Origin: Priestia aryabhattai | GTDB lineage: Bacteria; Bacillota; Bacilli; Bacillales; Bacillaceae_H | Direction: 5' to 3' | NCBI RefSeq assembly: GCF_023715685.1 | Contig: NZ_JAMBOQ010000003.1 | Span: 62,001-126,000, forward strand | DNA length: 64,000 nt | Part shown: one piece after another, positions 1-8,509 of the stretch | How the letters are laid out: each line of letters begins with the position of its first letter | Numbering within the stretch: position 1 is the stretch's first letter | Program-made: the position numbers and the translations under genes | The notes under the pieces: generated by a model | What the model saw: only the letters and a program-made list of their open reading frames with translations | The model's database searches: none | What the model was told of the DNA's origin: nothing

Positions 1-83
1 GAATAACTGCTTGTTTTTTTAGCTAATTGATAAATATCTGATTGTAAGGCTCGAATTTCTTTTTCTAACTGAGGTTGCTTCAT
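1..83 (-). CDS. Hypothetical protein, N-terminal fragment (runs off the window edge)
   Basis: Only the first 27 codons are visible. The ATG at 81-83 (minus) follows a good GGAGAGG ribosome site with about 6 nt spacing, so I take it as a real start. The visible residues, MKQPQLEKEIRALQSDIYQL and onward, are charged and heptad-like and could begin a coiled coil or a helix of a small regulatory protein. No family is recognisable from so little sequence, and the rest lies outside the window. Confidence 0.55.
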   Translation of the reverse strand, partial: MKQPQLEKEIRALQSDIYQLAKKTSSY

Positions 84-908
84 TGAAATCCTCTCCAAGT
101 CAGAATACTTCTATCTTTTATCTAATAGTATGAAATTCCTTCATATTTGTAAAATGTTTTTCGTTTTGAAAAATATGAAATAGGTGAAGAGCTGCTGACA
201 AGCTTTGTCGAATACTTTTTTTACCTGTTTTCAACAAATATGATATACTGAAGCTAGGAAAAATGACAATCTGGAGCGCACGTTCAGTTATTCTTAACAA
301 GCGAATGAATTCTTAGCTTTGACAAGTTTAACTTGTAAGGTGAAGAAATTCATCACATAATCTTATTAGATCTGAACCTTGTCAGCCCGGATGAGGATTT
401 GTCGAAAACGATTCACTAGAAAAAACCTTCGAGACCGCCAACTCGGAGGTTTTTTTATTTTTGTGTATGGGAAGTAAAAAATAGACATAGACTAATAAAG
501 AAAAAGGTCCCGCACCCATAATCGGCTGTAGTTGATTACACCTTGTCCATTTCTGCAAGGAAGCTGTCTTTTTACTATAGGGAAGTGCCGCCAAACACCA
601 TTCCCTAAAGACAATCAGCACACGAGCCTTATGGATGAAGAACCTTTTAGACGATACTTATTGGTGATTACTTATTTTACTACTGGAAAAATAGCAAAAT
701 AAGAGCGACTATGGCTCCTAAAAGCTCCACGTAAGCCGTTAGGAGCTGAACATTCTCAGCATCTAGGAAAAATGACTTGAGGATTCGTCTCAGACTATCC
801 ACCACCTTTTTTTCCTTGCGTGAATTCCCAAGGGAAAGAAAGGGGACGACAGTGCTTCTTTATTTTAACAAAAGTGGCAAATGATAAGTAGATTTATTTG
901 AAGTATAA
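84..908. other. Gene-poor intergenic region
   Basis: I see no convincing gene here; the open frames present lack ribosome sites and look like chance frames. It holds two hairpins: a terminator-like one at 420-460, and a GCTCCTAA/TTAGGAGC inverted repeat near 706-745. The rest is AT-rich. A small RNA ending at the 420-460 terminator is possible but unsupported. Confidence 0.5.
420..460. terminator. Terminator-like hairpin
   Basis: The arms AAAAACCTTCGAG and CTCGGAGGTTTTT (one G-U pair) enclose an 8-nt loop, with A and T runs on both sides, so it could stop transcription in either direction. No gene ends here, so what it terminates is unclear. Confidence 0.6.
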
Positions 909-941
909 ATTAAAAAAGCATGTAGAATACATGCTTTTTTA
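909..941. terminator. Terminator after ywbE
   Basis: The inverted repeat AAAAAAGCATGT/ACATGCTTTTTT overlaps the stop codon of the minus-strand ywbE gene and ends in a T run on that strand. Confidence 0.75.
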
Positions 942-1136
942 ATTTGGGTAAATTTCTTTTATGCGTCCGACTTGTCCATCTGTTAAACGAACTTTGATGC
1001 CGTGTGGGTGAAAGCTTGAATTGGTCAGAATGTCTTTGACCGTTCCATGTGTAAGTTTTCCAGAACGCTGATCCGCTTTTAAAACAATGTCGACTTCAAT
1101 TCCAGGGGCTACGTCTTTTCTATTTTGTCCGTTCAT
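939..1136 (-). CDS. ywbE: YwbE family protein (DUF2196)
   Basis: A 65-residue protein closely resembling B. subtilis YwbE, with the family core around residues 27-57 (GTVKDILTNSSFHPHGIKV and LTDGQVGRI). It is a small basic protein of unknown function, probably a compact beta-barrel like translation or RNA-binding proteins; that fold is inference. The start ATG overlaps the stop of the upstream 59-codon gene as TAATG, so the two are translationally coupled. A hairpin terminator overlaps its stop. Family assignment is confident; function is not known. Confidence 0.85.
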   Translation of the reverse strand: MNGQNRKDVAPGIEVDIVLKADQRSGKLTHGTVKDILTNSSFHPHGIKVRLTDGQVGRIKEIYPN

Positions 1137-1315
1137 TATACACCTGTTCTCTTGCGCTGATTATTCGTTTTTTTTGTTTGTTGACTCGTCAGCTTTTTGG
1201 TTGCTTGATTCGTGCTGCTATTTTGAGCTTTACTTGAAGATTGATTTTTCTTATTAGCAAGCTGCTGTTTGATAGCATCTTGAAGACTAATTTTCTTTTT
1301 AAGTTGTTCTGTCAT
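1136..1315 (-). CDS. Small basic Gln/Lys/Ser-rich hypothetical protein, coupled to ywbE
   Basis: A 59-codon gene too short for usual ORF cut-offs. The start ATG at 1313-1315 (minus) follows a strong AGGAGG six to seven bases upstream. The product begins MTEQLKKKISLQDAIKQQL and continues with a low-complexity K/Q/S/N/T-rich tail ending in basic residues, so it is probably disordered and possibly nucleic-acid binding. Its TAA overlaps the ywbE ATG by one base, arguing for co-translation. I do not recognise a family. Confidence 0.65.
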   Translation of the reverse strand: MTEQLKKKISLQDAIKQQLANKKNQSSSKAQNSSTNQATKKLTSQQTKKTNNQRKRTGV

Positions 1316-1370
1316 ATGGGTTCCTCCTGAATACGTACATCGTCTGAAAAAACAAAGAAAGTAAGGGAAT

Positions 1371-1403
1371 GAAAAAGCTGACTAGATAGTCAGCTTTTTT
1401 TAA
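1371..1403. terminator. Terminator after the HxlR regulator gene
   Basis: Arms AAAAAGCTGACT and AGTCAGCTTTTTTT around a short loop, overlapping the stop of the minus-strand regulator gene. Confidence 0.75.
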
Positions 1404-1768
1404 TTAGAAACAGTGACTTCTTCTACAGGCTGCATAAGTACAGCTTCTTTATCAGGATACGTTTTTTCAATATGATGTTCTCCCCAAGAGCATAATGAAT
1501 CAAGAATGCTTTTTAAAGACCATCCGTAATCTGTTAAAGAATATTCTACTCGAGGCGGCATTTCATTGTACATTTTTCTAACAATGATGCCGTCTGCTTC
1601 AAGTTCACGAAGCTGCTGCGTTAATACTTTTTGTGTAACGCGCGGCATAATTCTTTTTAATTCTCCAGGGCGCTTTGTCCCTTTGATTAAGTGGCAAAGA
1701 ATAACGACTTTCCACTTGCCTCCAATGACTTCTAGTGCCGCTTCCACTGGAATATTATATTTTTTCAC
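1400..1768 (-). CDS. HxlR-family winged-helix transcriptional regulator
   Basis: A DNA-binding repressor or activator of the HxlR/YodB/HypR type, about 122 residues, the usual length. The opening ([19 protein letters not shown]), the [21 protein letters not shown] recognition region and the [12 protein letters not shown] wing are typical. I chose the GTG at 1766-1768 because AAGGAGAG lies 8 nt upstream; a longer frame to 1810 has no ribosome site. There is no Cys near the N-terminus as in redox-sensing YodB or CatR, so a redox role is not indicated. It is divergent from an MFS exporter and probably controls it. Confidence 0.88.
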   Translation of the reverse strand: MKKYNIPVEAALEVIGGKWKVVILCHLIKGTKRPGELKRIMPRVTQKVLTQQLRELEADGIIVRKMYNEMPPRVEYSLTDYGWSLKSILDSLCSWGEHHIEKTYPDKEAVLMQPVEEVTVSN

Positions 1769-2083
1769 GTTAACAACTCTCCTTGTTCTAGAGATAACGG
1801 TCAAATGCATGTTTTCGCATTTTTTCTGATGTTTATCATATCACTATAGAGCAAAATTTTCTAGGTGTAAGCATTTTTTTAGAATACCCAATAGTTCATG
1901 ACTTTAGTATTTACGCTTATTGTAACCTCCAGGTACCTATATCACTTGAAAGTGCGTACTTTTTCTTTGGTTTTACATCGCTCATAATAGCAATTGTTGA
2001 TGGCGAATTAGCGAATATATGAATGGTACCTAAGCTAATCAGCTGTAAGAGAAGTTATTATAACGAATAGGAGGCGTTAAGAA
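1769..2083. promoter_or_regulatory. Divergent control region between hxlR-type regulator and MFS gene; candidate operator at 1931-1962
   Basis: The gap carries a nested palindrome: CACTT-GA-AAGTG flanked on both sides by GTAC (within 1932-1958). Imperfect palindromes between HxlR genes and their divergent targets are typical operators of the family. The operator role is inferred from position and symmetry only. Confidence 0.4.
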
Positions 2084-3283
2084 GTGAACACACTTTCACA
2101 AACGCAACAAAGTAAAAAAAGCGGTGCTTTACCGTTATTAGCGCTAGCTATTAGCGCCTTTGGAATCGGGACAACAGAGTTTGTTCCAGTAGGTTTATTA
2201 TCATCGCTTGCAGATGATTTAAATATTTCCATTACACTAGCAGGGTTATTAATTTCAGGATACGCAATGGGAGTTGCATTTGGAGCTCCCGTATTAACGG
2301 CTTTAACAAGTAAAATGAGTAGAAAATCATTGTTAATGCTATTAATGGTTATTTTTATCGTAGGAAACTCAGTAGCAGCTTTATCAACAAGCTTTGGGCT
2401 GCTGCTTATAGCACGAATTATTACTGCATTTTCACACGGGATTTTCTTTTCCATCGGTGCGACTATCGCTGCTGATTTGGTGCCGGAAGATAAGCGAGCA
2501 AGTGCCATTGCTTTAATGTTTACAGGTTTGACAGTTGCAACTGTTACAGGTGTTCCGCTTGGTACATTTATCGGACAAGCTTTCGGTTGGAGAGCAACAT
2601 TTTGGGGAGTAGCTTTACTTGGGATTATTGCCATTATTGCAAGTGCTCTTTTAGTGCCTAAAAACTTAAAAGAAGCGCCGCCAGCAAAGTTTAGTGATCA
2701 ATTGAAAATTTTAAAAAACGGGCCGCTTTTACTATCGTTTGCTATTACCGCTTTAGGATATGGCGGAACGTTTGTATCTTATACGTATTTAGCGCCTATT
2801 CTTGAAAAGTTAACAGGATACGCACCAAGCGCGGTTAGTATCTTGCTACTGGTATACGGTGTAGCGGTAGCCATCGGAAATACGATCGGAGGAAAAGCTG
2901 CTAATAAAAACCCATTAAAAGCATTATTTTGGATGTTTTTAATTCAAGCAGTTATTTTAATTATTTTATCGTTTACTGCATCTTTTAAAGTAGCGGGAAC
3001 AATCACGATTTTTGCCATGGGCTTATTGGCATTTATGAACGTACCTGGACTGCAAGTGCTGGTCGTGAACTTAGCTGAAAAGTATGTCCCTTCAGCAGTA
3101 AACGTAGCATCTGCGCTTAATATTGCTGCATTTAACGTTGGAATTGCCATTGGTTCTTTTGTAGGCGGCCTGATTGTTGATTCGATTGGTCTTGTTCATA
3201 CTCCTTGGATTGGAGGAGTAATGGTTCTAGGAGCGGTCTTATTAACCGCATGGAGTCGCTTAATAGAAGCAAAAGCAAAATGA
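2084..3283 (+). CDS. MFS drug/sugar exporter (DHA1, AraJ/YdhP type)
   Basis: A 399-residue 12-helix major facilitator. The first segment, IGTTEFVPVGLLSSLADDL, is the signature of the AraJ/YdhP/chloramphenicol-efflux subgroup, and the helix 4-5 motif (GVPLGTFIGQAFGWRATFW) is the antiporter motif C region. It starts with GTG behind AGGAGG. The gene is divergent from an HxlR-family repressor, the usual arrangement for an inducible efflux pump responding to a toxic or electrophilic compound; the substrate cannot be told from sequence. A strong hairpin terminator follows the stop. Confidence 0.85.
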   Translation: MNTLSQTQQSKKSGALPLLALAISAFGIGTTEFVPVGLLSSLADDLNISITLAGLLISGYAMGVAFGAPVLTALTSKMSRKSLLMLLMVIFIVGNSVAALSTSFGLLLIARIITAFSHGIFFSIGATIAADLVPEDKRASAIALMFTGLTVATVTGVPLGTFIGQAFGWRATFWGVALLGIIAIIASALLVPKNLKEAPPAKFSDQLKILKNGPLLLSFAITALGYGGTFVSYTYLAPILEKLTGYAPSAVSILLLVYGVAVAIGNTIGGKAANKNPLKALFWMFLIQAVILIILSFTASFKVAGTITIFAMGLLAFMNVPGLQVLVVNLAEKYVPSAVNVASALNIAAFNVGIAIGSFVGGLIVDSIGLVHTPWIGGVMVLGAVLLTAWSRLIEAKAK

Positions 3284-3325
3284 AACTAAGAGATCATCGC
3301 TTTTTGCGATGATCTCTTAGTTATA
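3284..3325 (+). terminator. Terminator after MFS gene
   Basis: A perfect 17-bp stem (AACTAAGAGATCATCGC and complement) with a TTTT loop lies immediately after the stop, though its downstream T run is short. Confidence 0.75.
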
Positions 3326-3341
3326 AAAGGAGAGGAAGCAA

Positions 3342-4298
3342 ATGACTACATTTCAACATCATAAGGCGTATCGTCGTATGTACAAGGAGCATGAGTTAAC
3401 GTTAGGTTTGCATATGCCACTTGAAAATTATCAGTATGCCACACCTACCATGGACAAACAAGTAGAGCTAACGCAGCTTGCAGAACAATATGGATTTACA
3501 AGCTTATGGTTTCGTGATGTCCTGCTTCAAGATCCATCATTTGGCGATCCAGCAACAGGTCAAGTTTATGATATGCTTATTTATCTGACTTATCTTGCCA
3601 GTCAAACAAAAGAAATTGCTCTTAGCACATCTGCTATCGTGCTGTCTTTGCGCCATCCGCTTCGCATAGCTAAAGAAATGGCAACCATTGATCAGCTTTT
3701 TCCTGAGCGTTTGATTATGGGCGTATCTTCTGGAGACCGTCAAGCAGATTTTCGAGGATTAGGTATTCCTCATGAAGAAAGAGGAAAGCGATTTGCAGAG
3801 GCTTTTCATTATTTAGAAGAAGCGTTAAATAAAGAATTTCCATCTATCCAGTCCGCTTTGGGATCCATTCAAGGAGCAAATGTTGTTCCTAAGCCAACGA
3901 AACGTATTCCAACAATGATTACGGGATATAGTCAGCAGAAGATGGAGTGGTTTGCACAGTATGGAGACGGCTGGATGTACTATCCTCGTCATCCGCATTT
4001 TCAAGCAGAAGCCATTAAACAATGGAGAGAACTTGTTGAAATCTATCATTCAGGCGTTTTTAAACCTTTTACACAACCTATGCATCTAGATTTAGCGGAA
4101 GATCCAAATGAAATGCCAACGCCAATTCGTTTAGGATTTCGAGCAGGGCGTAATACATTAACTGAGCTTCTTTCTATTTATAAAGAAATAGGAGTTAATC
4201 ATCTGTTTTTTGCTCTTTTTGATAGTAAGCGTCCGGCTGAAGAAGTCATACATGAGCTTGGTGAAGAAGTGCTTCCTCATTTTCCGTCTCATATGTAG
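3342..4298 (+). CDS. LLM-class flavin-dependent oxidoreductase (luciferase-like, BA3436-type)
   Basis: A 318-residue luciferase-like TIM-barrel oxidoreductase, expected to use FMN or F420-like flavin. The N-terminal part (TLGLHMPLENYQ, then EQYGFTSLWFRDVLLQDP) and the central SSGDRQADFRGLGIPHEERG segment match the subgroup annotated as luciferase-type oxidoreductase BA3436 family. AGGAGAGG precedes the ATG. It stands alone between the MFS terminator and a dispersed repeat; being co-directional with the exporter does not show shared function. Substrate unknown. Confidence 0.82.
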   Translation: MTTFQHHKAYRRMYKEHELTLGLHMPLENYQYATPTMDKQVELTQLAEQYGFTSLWFRDVLLQDPSFGDPATGQVYDMLIYLTYLASQTKEIALSTSAIVLSLRHPLRIAKEMATIDQLFPERLIMGVSSGDRQADFRGLGIPHEERGKRFAEAFHYLEEALNKEFPSIQSALGSIQGANVVPKPTKRIPTMITGYSQQKMEWFAQYGDGWMYYPRHPHFQAEAIKQWRELVEIYHSGVFKPFTQPMHLDLAEDPNEMPTPIRLGFRAGRNTLTELLSIYKEIGVNHLFFALFDSKRPAEEVIHELGEEVLPHFPSHM

Positions 4299-4299
4299 C

Positions 4300-4573
4300 A
4301 AAAAGAGGCTGGGACCAAAGTATTTTAGTTGAAGGAAGATCCGAACGATGAATCGAGATTCTTAATGGAGAATCCAACTCGTTCGGATTTTTTCATTGAT
4401 ATGGGAACGTAGGTTTCATATATGTAGTAGTTGCTTCTAGCGGTTGATTGGAAGGCAAAGCGAAGTCTTGCACGGAAATCAACAGCCGTGTAACAAGCGA
4501 TCCATACCAGCTCATTTATCCAACTTGTTCGTCTTTAGATTGGATTGATGTAGTTATGTCTCAATCTCTTTTT
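4300..4573. repeat. MITE-like dispersed repeat, copy A (internally deleted)
   Basis: About 274 bp starting two bases after the preceding stop codon. It begins AAAAAGAGGCTGGGAC and ends GTTATGTCTCAATCTCTTTTT; the ends are imperfect inverted repeats of each other (about 16 of 20). It is clearly homologous to 42877-43212 but lacks 85 bp of the GC-rich centre, removed exactly between two GCGAAG direct repeats. Its 5' hairpin loop is enlarged by an extra GATTCT/AGAATC stem. It has no coding capacity. Confidence 0.8.
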
Positions 4574-4694
4574 ATATAGATTTCAAGTTATAGGATATAT
4601 AAGAAATATGTATTAGAGTTATTGATCCTATGTTCTTTATAATAAAATTATCCATTATCTCCTTGGATGATATAAAGTCGAAAGGAGAAACATG

Positions 4695-5621
4695 ATGAGT
4701 GTTGCATTTCTATTTCCAGGACAAGGCGCACAATATGCTGGTATGCTTCATGATATAAAAAATAAATGGGGGTTAGTGACTACGTTTGAAGAAGCAAGTG
4801 AGGCTTTAAATCAAGACGTATTATCGTTGGATTCGTCAGAAAAATTAAAATATAATAAAAATGTTCAGATATGTCTTTTTATTGCAGGGGTGGCTACGGC
4901 TAGGTCGTTTAAAAACAAAGGATACTCACCAGACGTGGTAGGAGGGCATTCAATAGGAGCGTTTGGAGCAGCGGTTACATCTGAAGTGTTATCTTTTAAA
5001 GAAGCTCTTCTTCTTGTGAAAAAAAGAGGGGAACTGATGGAAAATGCTTATCCTGATGGTTATGGTATGGGGGTTGTAATGGGAATGCGTGAACATCAGC
5101 TTCTCTCTCTTGTACATGAAATATCAACTGATGCAGCTCCTGTTTACGTAGCGAATCCAAATGCTCTTGATCAAATAACGATTTCTGGCACCGTAAAAGC
5201 AATTGAGAAAGTTCTTGAAAAAGCATCTAAAAAAGGGGCTAGAAAAACTAAAATGCTTCATGTAACGGTGCCTTCTCACTGTCCTCTTATGGAAGGAGTT
5301 TCGAGTGAGTTACGAAAAATAATAACTGAAGTGAAAGGAAAGGACCCGGTCGTTCCTTTTATAGGCAATTGTAAAGCTCGGAAATTATGGAAAGCTGCTG
5401 ATGTTAAGGAAGATCTGGTAGCGAGTGTTGCTCTGCCCGTTCGCTGGCATGATGCTACGGAAGTTATGTATGAAATGGGTACAAGATTATATATTGAAAT
5501 GGCTCCAGGAAGAGTACTAACGGATTTGACTGCTAAGAGCTTTCCAGAAGCAAGGGCTATTTCCGCAGCCGAATCTTCCATGAAGTCTGCGTTAATTTTA
5601 ATGGGAAAAGAAAAAATGTAA
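4695..5621 (+). CDS. mdcH: Malonate decarboxylase epsilon subunit (malonyl-CoA:ACP malonyltransferase)
   Basis: A FabD-like acyltransferase that loads malonyl from malonyl-CoA onto the decarboxylase acyl carrier protein, starting the catalytic cycle. The FPGQGAQ motif (residues 7-13), the nucleophile motif GHSIG (Ser about 86) and the downstream catalytic-His segment VPSHCPLM are all present. Two consecutive ATGs exist; I prefer the second because AAAGGAG then has 7-nt spacing. It is first in the operon, which is unusual compared with orders ending in mdcH. The length of 308 residues is normal for the family. Confidence 0.9.
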   Translation: MSVAFLFPGQGAQYAGMLHDIKNKWGLVTTFEEASEALNQDVLSLDSSEKLKYNKNVQICLFIAGVATARSFKNKGYSPDVVGGHSIGAFGAAVTSEVLSFKEALLLVKKRGELMENAYPDGYGMGVVMGMREHQLLSLVHEISTDAAPVYVANPNALDQITISGTVKAIEKVLEKASKKGARKTKMLHVTVPSHCPLMEGVSSELRKIITEVKGKDPVVPFIGNCKARKLWKAADVKEDLVASVALPVRWHDATEVMYEMGTRLYIEMAPGRVLTDLTAKSFPEARAISAAESSMKSALILMGKEKM

Positions 5622-5658
5622 GCGCCTTAATTTAGAAGTATAAGAAAGGAGCTAGAAC

Positions 5659-7311
5659 ATGAGTGGCATAAAAAAACCTTCAAAATCATGGACAACTCGC
5701 CGAGATCAAAAAGCAGCTCGTCTTGTGCAAATAGGTCATATTCTTAAAGGAAAGTTATTGAGTAATGAACACATTATCGAAGCGTTAGAATTGCTTATAT
5801 CACCTGGAGATAAAGTAGTGCTTGAAGGAGACAATCAAAAGCAAGCATCTTTTTTATCAAAGGCTTTAAACGAGGTAAGCGCTGATAAAGTAAACGGTCT
5901 TCATATGATTATGTCTAGTATTTCACGTCCGGAACATCTCGACATATTCGAGAAAGGAGTTGCTGAAAAAATTGATTTTTCGTATGCCGGTGCTCAAAGC
6001 CTTCGCGTATCTCAAATGATTGAAGATGGCACGTTGAAAATGGGGGGAATTCATACATATCTAGAGCTTTACGGACGTCTTTTCATTGATTTAATTCCCA
6101 ATATTGCATTAGTGGCTGCCGACAAAGCGGATGCACAAGGTAACTTATATACAGGAGCAAATACGGAAGAAACACCGACCATTATCGAAGCAACAGCATT
6201 TAAAGATGGAATCGTCATTGTGCAGGTAAATGAACTTGTCGAAGAACTTCCGCGAGTTGATATTCCGGCTTCTTGGATTGATTGTATCGTCGTGGCGGAT
6301 CAACCTTATCAATTGGAAGCTTTATTTACGCGAGACCCTCGTCATATTACAGAGCTCCAAATTTTAATGGCTATGATGACGATTCGGGGTATTTATGAAC
6401 GCCACAACGTACAATCATTAAATCATGGCATTGGCTTTAATACAGCTGCTATCGAGCTTTTGTTGCCTACTTATGGAGAAAAGTTAGGATTGAAAGGTAA
6501 GATATGCAAGCACTGGGCCCTGAACCCTCATCCTACGTTGATCCCAGCAATTGAAAGCGGATGGATCGAGAGCGTGCATTGCTTTGGCGGAGAAGTAGGA
6601 ATGGAACAATACACAGCGGCGCGTCCAGATGTGTTTTTTACGGGACGTGACGGCAGCCTGCGTTCAAACCGTGCGATGTGTCAAGTGGCTGGTCAATATG
6701 CGGTAGATGCTTTTGTGGGATCAACTTTACAAATAGATGGAGAAGGAAATTCTTCTACCGTCACATCTGGACGTCTGTCAGGCTTTGGAGGGGCGCCCAA
6801 TATGGGGCACGACCCTAGAGGCCGCCGGCATTCTACGCCTGCTTGGTTGGATATGATGAACGAGCAGCACGAATTAGCAAGAGGCAGAAAGCTAGTTGTT
6901 CAAATGGTTGAAACCTTTCAATCAGGAAATGAGCCTGTTTTTGTTGAATCTTTGGATGCGATAAATGTAGCTAAGCAAGCAAACTTAGCTACTGCTCCTG
7001 TCATGATTTACGGGGATGATGTGACACATGTTGTGACGGAAGAAGGAATTGCTTATTTATATAAAGCACAAAGCTTGGAAGAAAGAAAAGCAGCGCTTGA
7101 AGCAGTAGCGGGGGTAACGCCTATAGGGTTACGACACAACCAAAATAAAGTGGAAAAGATGCGCAGAGATGGCTTAGTGGCTTTTCCTGAAGACTTACAG
7201 ATTCGCCGTACAGAAGCAAAACGTTCATTATTGGCGGCGAGAAGTGTAGAAGATTTAGTAGAATGGTCAGATGGCTTGTATAATCCTCCTGCTAAATTTA
7301 GGAGCTGGTAA
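5659..7311 (+). CDS. mdcA: Malonate decarboxylase alpha subunit (acetyl-S-ACP:malonate ACP transferase)
   Basis: A 550-residue CoA-transferase-type subunit that exchanges acetyl for malonyl on the carrier protein. It opens with the family segment WTTRRDQKAARL and carries GGEVGMEQYTAARPDVFF and the glycine-rich GRLSGFGGAPNMGHDPRGRR. Length is that expected for MdcA. AAAGGAGC precedes the ATG, and only 37 nt separate it from mdcH, so they are co-transcribed. Confidence 0.95.
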   Translation: MSGIKKPSKSWTTRRDQKAARLVQIGHILKGKLLSNEHIIEALELLISPGDKVVLEGDNQKQASFLSKALNEVSADKVNGLHMIMSSISRPEHLDIFEKGVAEKIDFSYAGAQSLRVSQMIEDGTLKMGGIHTYLELYGRLFIDLIPNIALVAADKADAQGNLYTGANTEETPTIIEATAFKDGIVIVQVNELVEELPRVDIPASWIDCIVVADQPYQLEALFTRDPRHITELQILMAMMTIRGIYERHNVQSLNHGIGFNTAAIELLLPTYGEKLGLKGKICKHWALNPHPTLIPAIESGWIESVHCFGGEVGMEQYTAARPDVFFTGRDGSLRSNRAMCQVAGQYAVDAFVGSTLQIDGEGNSSTVTSGRLSGFGGAPNMGHDPRGRRHSTPAWLDMMNEQHELARGRKLVVQMVETFQSGNEPVFVESLDAINVAKQANLATAPVMIYGDDVTHVVTEEGIAYLYKAQSLEERKAALEAVAGVTPIGLRHNQNKVEKMRRDGLVAFPEDLQIRRTEAKRSLLAARSVEDLVEWSDGLYNPPAKFRSW

Positions 7312-7316
7312 GGAAT

Positions 7317-8183
7317 ATGCGTATTCAGAGTATTCAAGAAGAGCCAAAACCAGCTGTGTTTTATTCATGTCTAATAGCTAAAATGGCAGTTACCGCTCTG
7401 GTTGATGAGGCGGTACTTACACCTAAGCCTGGGCTTGTAGATGCAGCAACAACTGGATCTCATCAAGATATGAATATTGAGACGCTGTTAACCTCTGCTT
7501 ATGCTTTACAACCGACCTTTTCACAGATTGCATTATATAGTCAAGGAAAGCAGCCAAGTCAGATGCTAAGGGAAGAAATTGCTCGAATTGGACGCGAGGG
7601 CGAACAAATTATGTACGCGGCTACGGATGGTGTTAATACACACAAAGGAGCCATTTGGGCATTAGGTCTACTTGCTTCTGCAACAGCGGTTTGCGGCATT
7701 CAAGCATCACCTGTATCCATCACAGAAGCTGCAGGACAAATTGCTCGTTATGCAGATCGTTTTTGTCCTCTGCATTCATCTAATGGACTTCGTGTGAAAA
7801 AACAGTATGGCATAAAAGGGGCGGTTGGAGAGGCGAAGCAAGGATTTCCCCACGTGATTCATATAGGCTTGCCTGCTTTACATAAGGCTCGCAAGCTAGG
7901 CATACATGAAACATCAGCGCGGATTGATACTTTAGTAACACTAATGGCCAATCTTGATGATACGTGTATTTTGCATCGTGCTGGTCCGGTTATGTTGGAG
8001 GAGGTTAAAATGGCGGCATCCAATGTGTTAGAAGTTGGAGGGGTATCTACATCAATGGGAAAACAGCGGCTAGAAGCGTTAGATAATATTCTTCTATCAT
8101 CTAACGCTTCTCCAGGTGGGAGTGCAGATTTGCTGGCTGCTGTATTATTTTTAGATCGAATATCTCTTTTTAAAGAATCGTAA
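7317..8183 (+). CDS. mdcB: Triphosphoribosyl-dephospho-CoA synthase
   Basis: CitG/MdcB-family enzyme that makes 2'-(5''-triphosphoribosyl)-3'-dephospho-CoA from ATP and dephospho-CoA, the precursor of the carrier protein prosthetic group. The signature EAVLTPKPGLVDAATTGSHQDM (about residues 32-53), GVNTHKGAIW and the final SPGGSADLLAAVLFL motif are intact. It starts 5 nt after mdcA, with AAGGA overlapping the mdcA stop codon; the close spacing implies coupling. 288 residues, normal length. Confidence 0.93.
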   Translation: MRIQSIQEEPKPAVFYSCLIAKMAVTALVDEAVLTPKPGLVDAATTGSHQDMNIETLLTSAYALQPTFSQIALYSQGKQPSQMLREEIARIGREGEQIMYAATDGVNTHKGAIWALGLLASATAVCGIQASPVSITEAAGQIARYADRFCPLHSSNGLRVKKQYGIKGAVGEAKQGFPHVIHIGLPALHKARKLGIHETSARIDTLVTLMANLDDTCILHRAGPVMLEEVKMAASNVLEVGGVSTSMGKQRLEALDNILLSSNASPGGSADLLAAVLFLDRISLFKES

Positions 8184-8206
8184 ACGTCTGCAGGGAGGAG
8201 TGGCTA

Positions 8207-8509
8207 ATGGAAACGTTAGTGTTTAAATACAAAGCCGATCGAAAGTTAACTCAGCGCGCACATGTAGGCGTTGTTGGTTCAGGGGATTTAGAAATTTTAA
8301 TGGTTCCTTCTGATGAAGAACATGCTCACGTATCAGTACGAACAGGAAGTGAAGGGTTTAGTGAAACCTGGAAAGCCGTATTAGACAGGTTCTTTAGTGT
8401 TCATACGATTCAAGCGAAGATTGTAATTAATGATTTCGGTGCTACGCCTGGTGTAGTCGCCTTGCGTCTTGCACAGGCTTTGGAGGTGAGTGAAAATGGG
8501 AGTGAATAA
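8207..8509 (+). CDS. mdcC: Malonate decarboxylase acyl carrier protein (delta subunit)
   Basis: A 100-residue carrier protein. The segment VGVVGSGDLEIL places the modifiable serine at residue 25, the same position known for Klebsiella MdcC, where the phosphoribosyl-dephospho-CoA arm is attached. It carries acetyl and malonyl thioesters between the alpha and beta/gamma subunits. AGGGAGGAG precedes the ATG. Its end overlaps the start of the fused mdcDE gene by 14 nt. Confidence 0.95.
   Translation: METLVFKYKADRKLTQRAHVGVVGSGDLEILMVPSDEEHAHVSVRTGSEGFSETWKAVLDRFFSVHTIQAKIVINDFGATPGVVALRLAQALEVSENGSE

Noticed and set aside
118..300. Minus-strand open frame of 60 codons next to the partial gene at the left edge
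   Set aside because: No Shine-Dalgarno and low-complexity composition; not accepted as a gene.
382..621. Minus-strand open frame of 79 codons
   Set aside because: No ribosome site, and it runs through the 420-460 terminator hairpin; composition looks non-coding.
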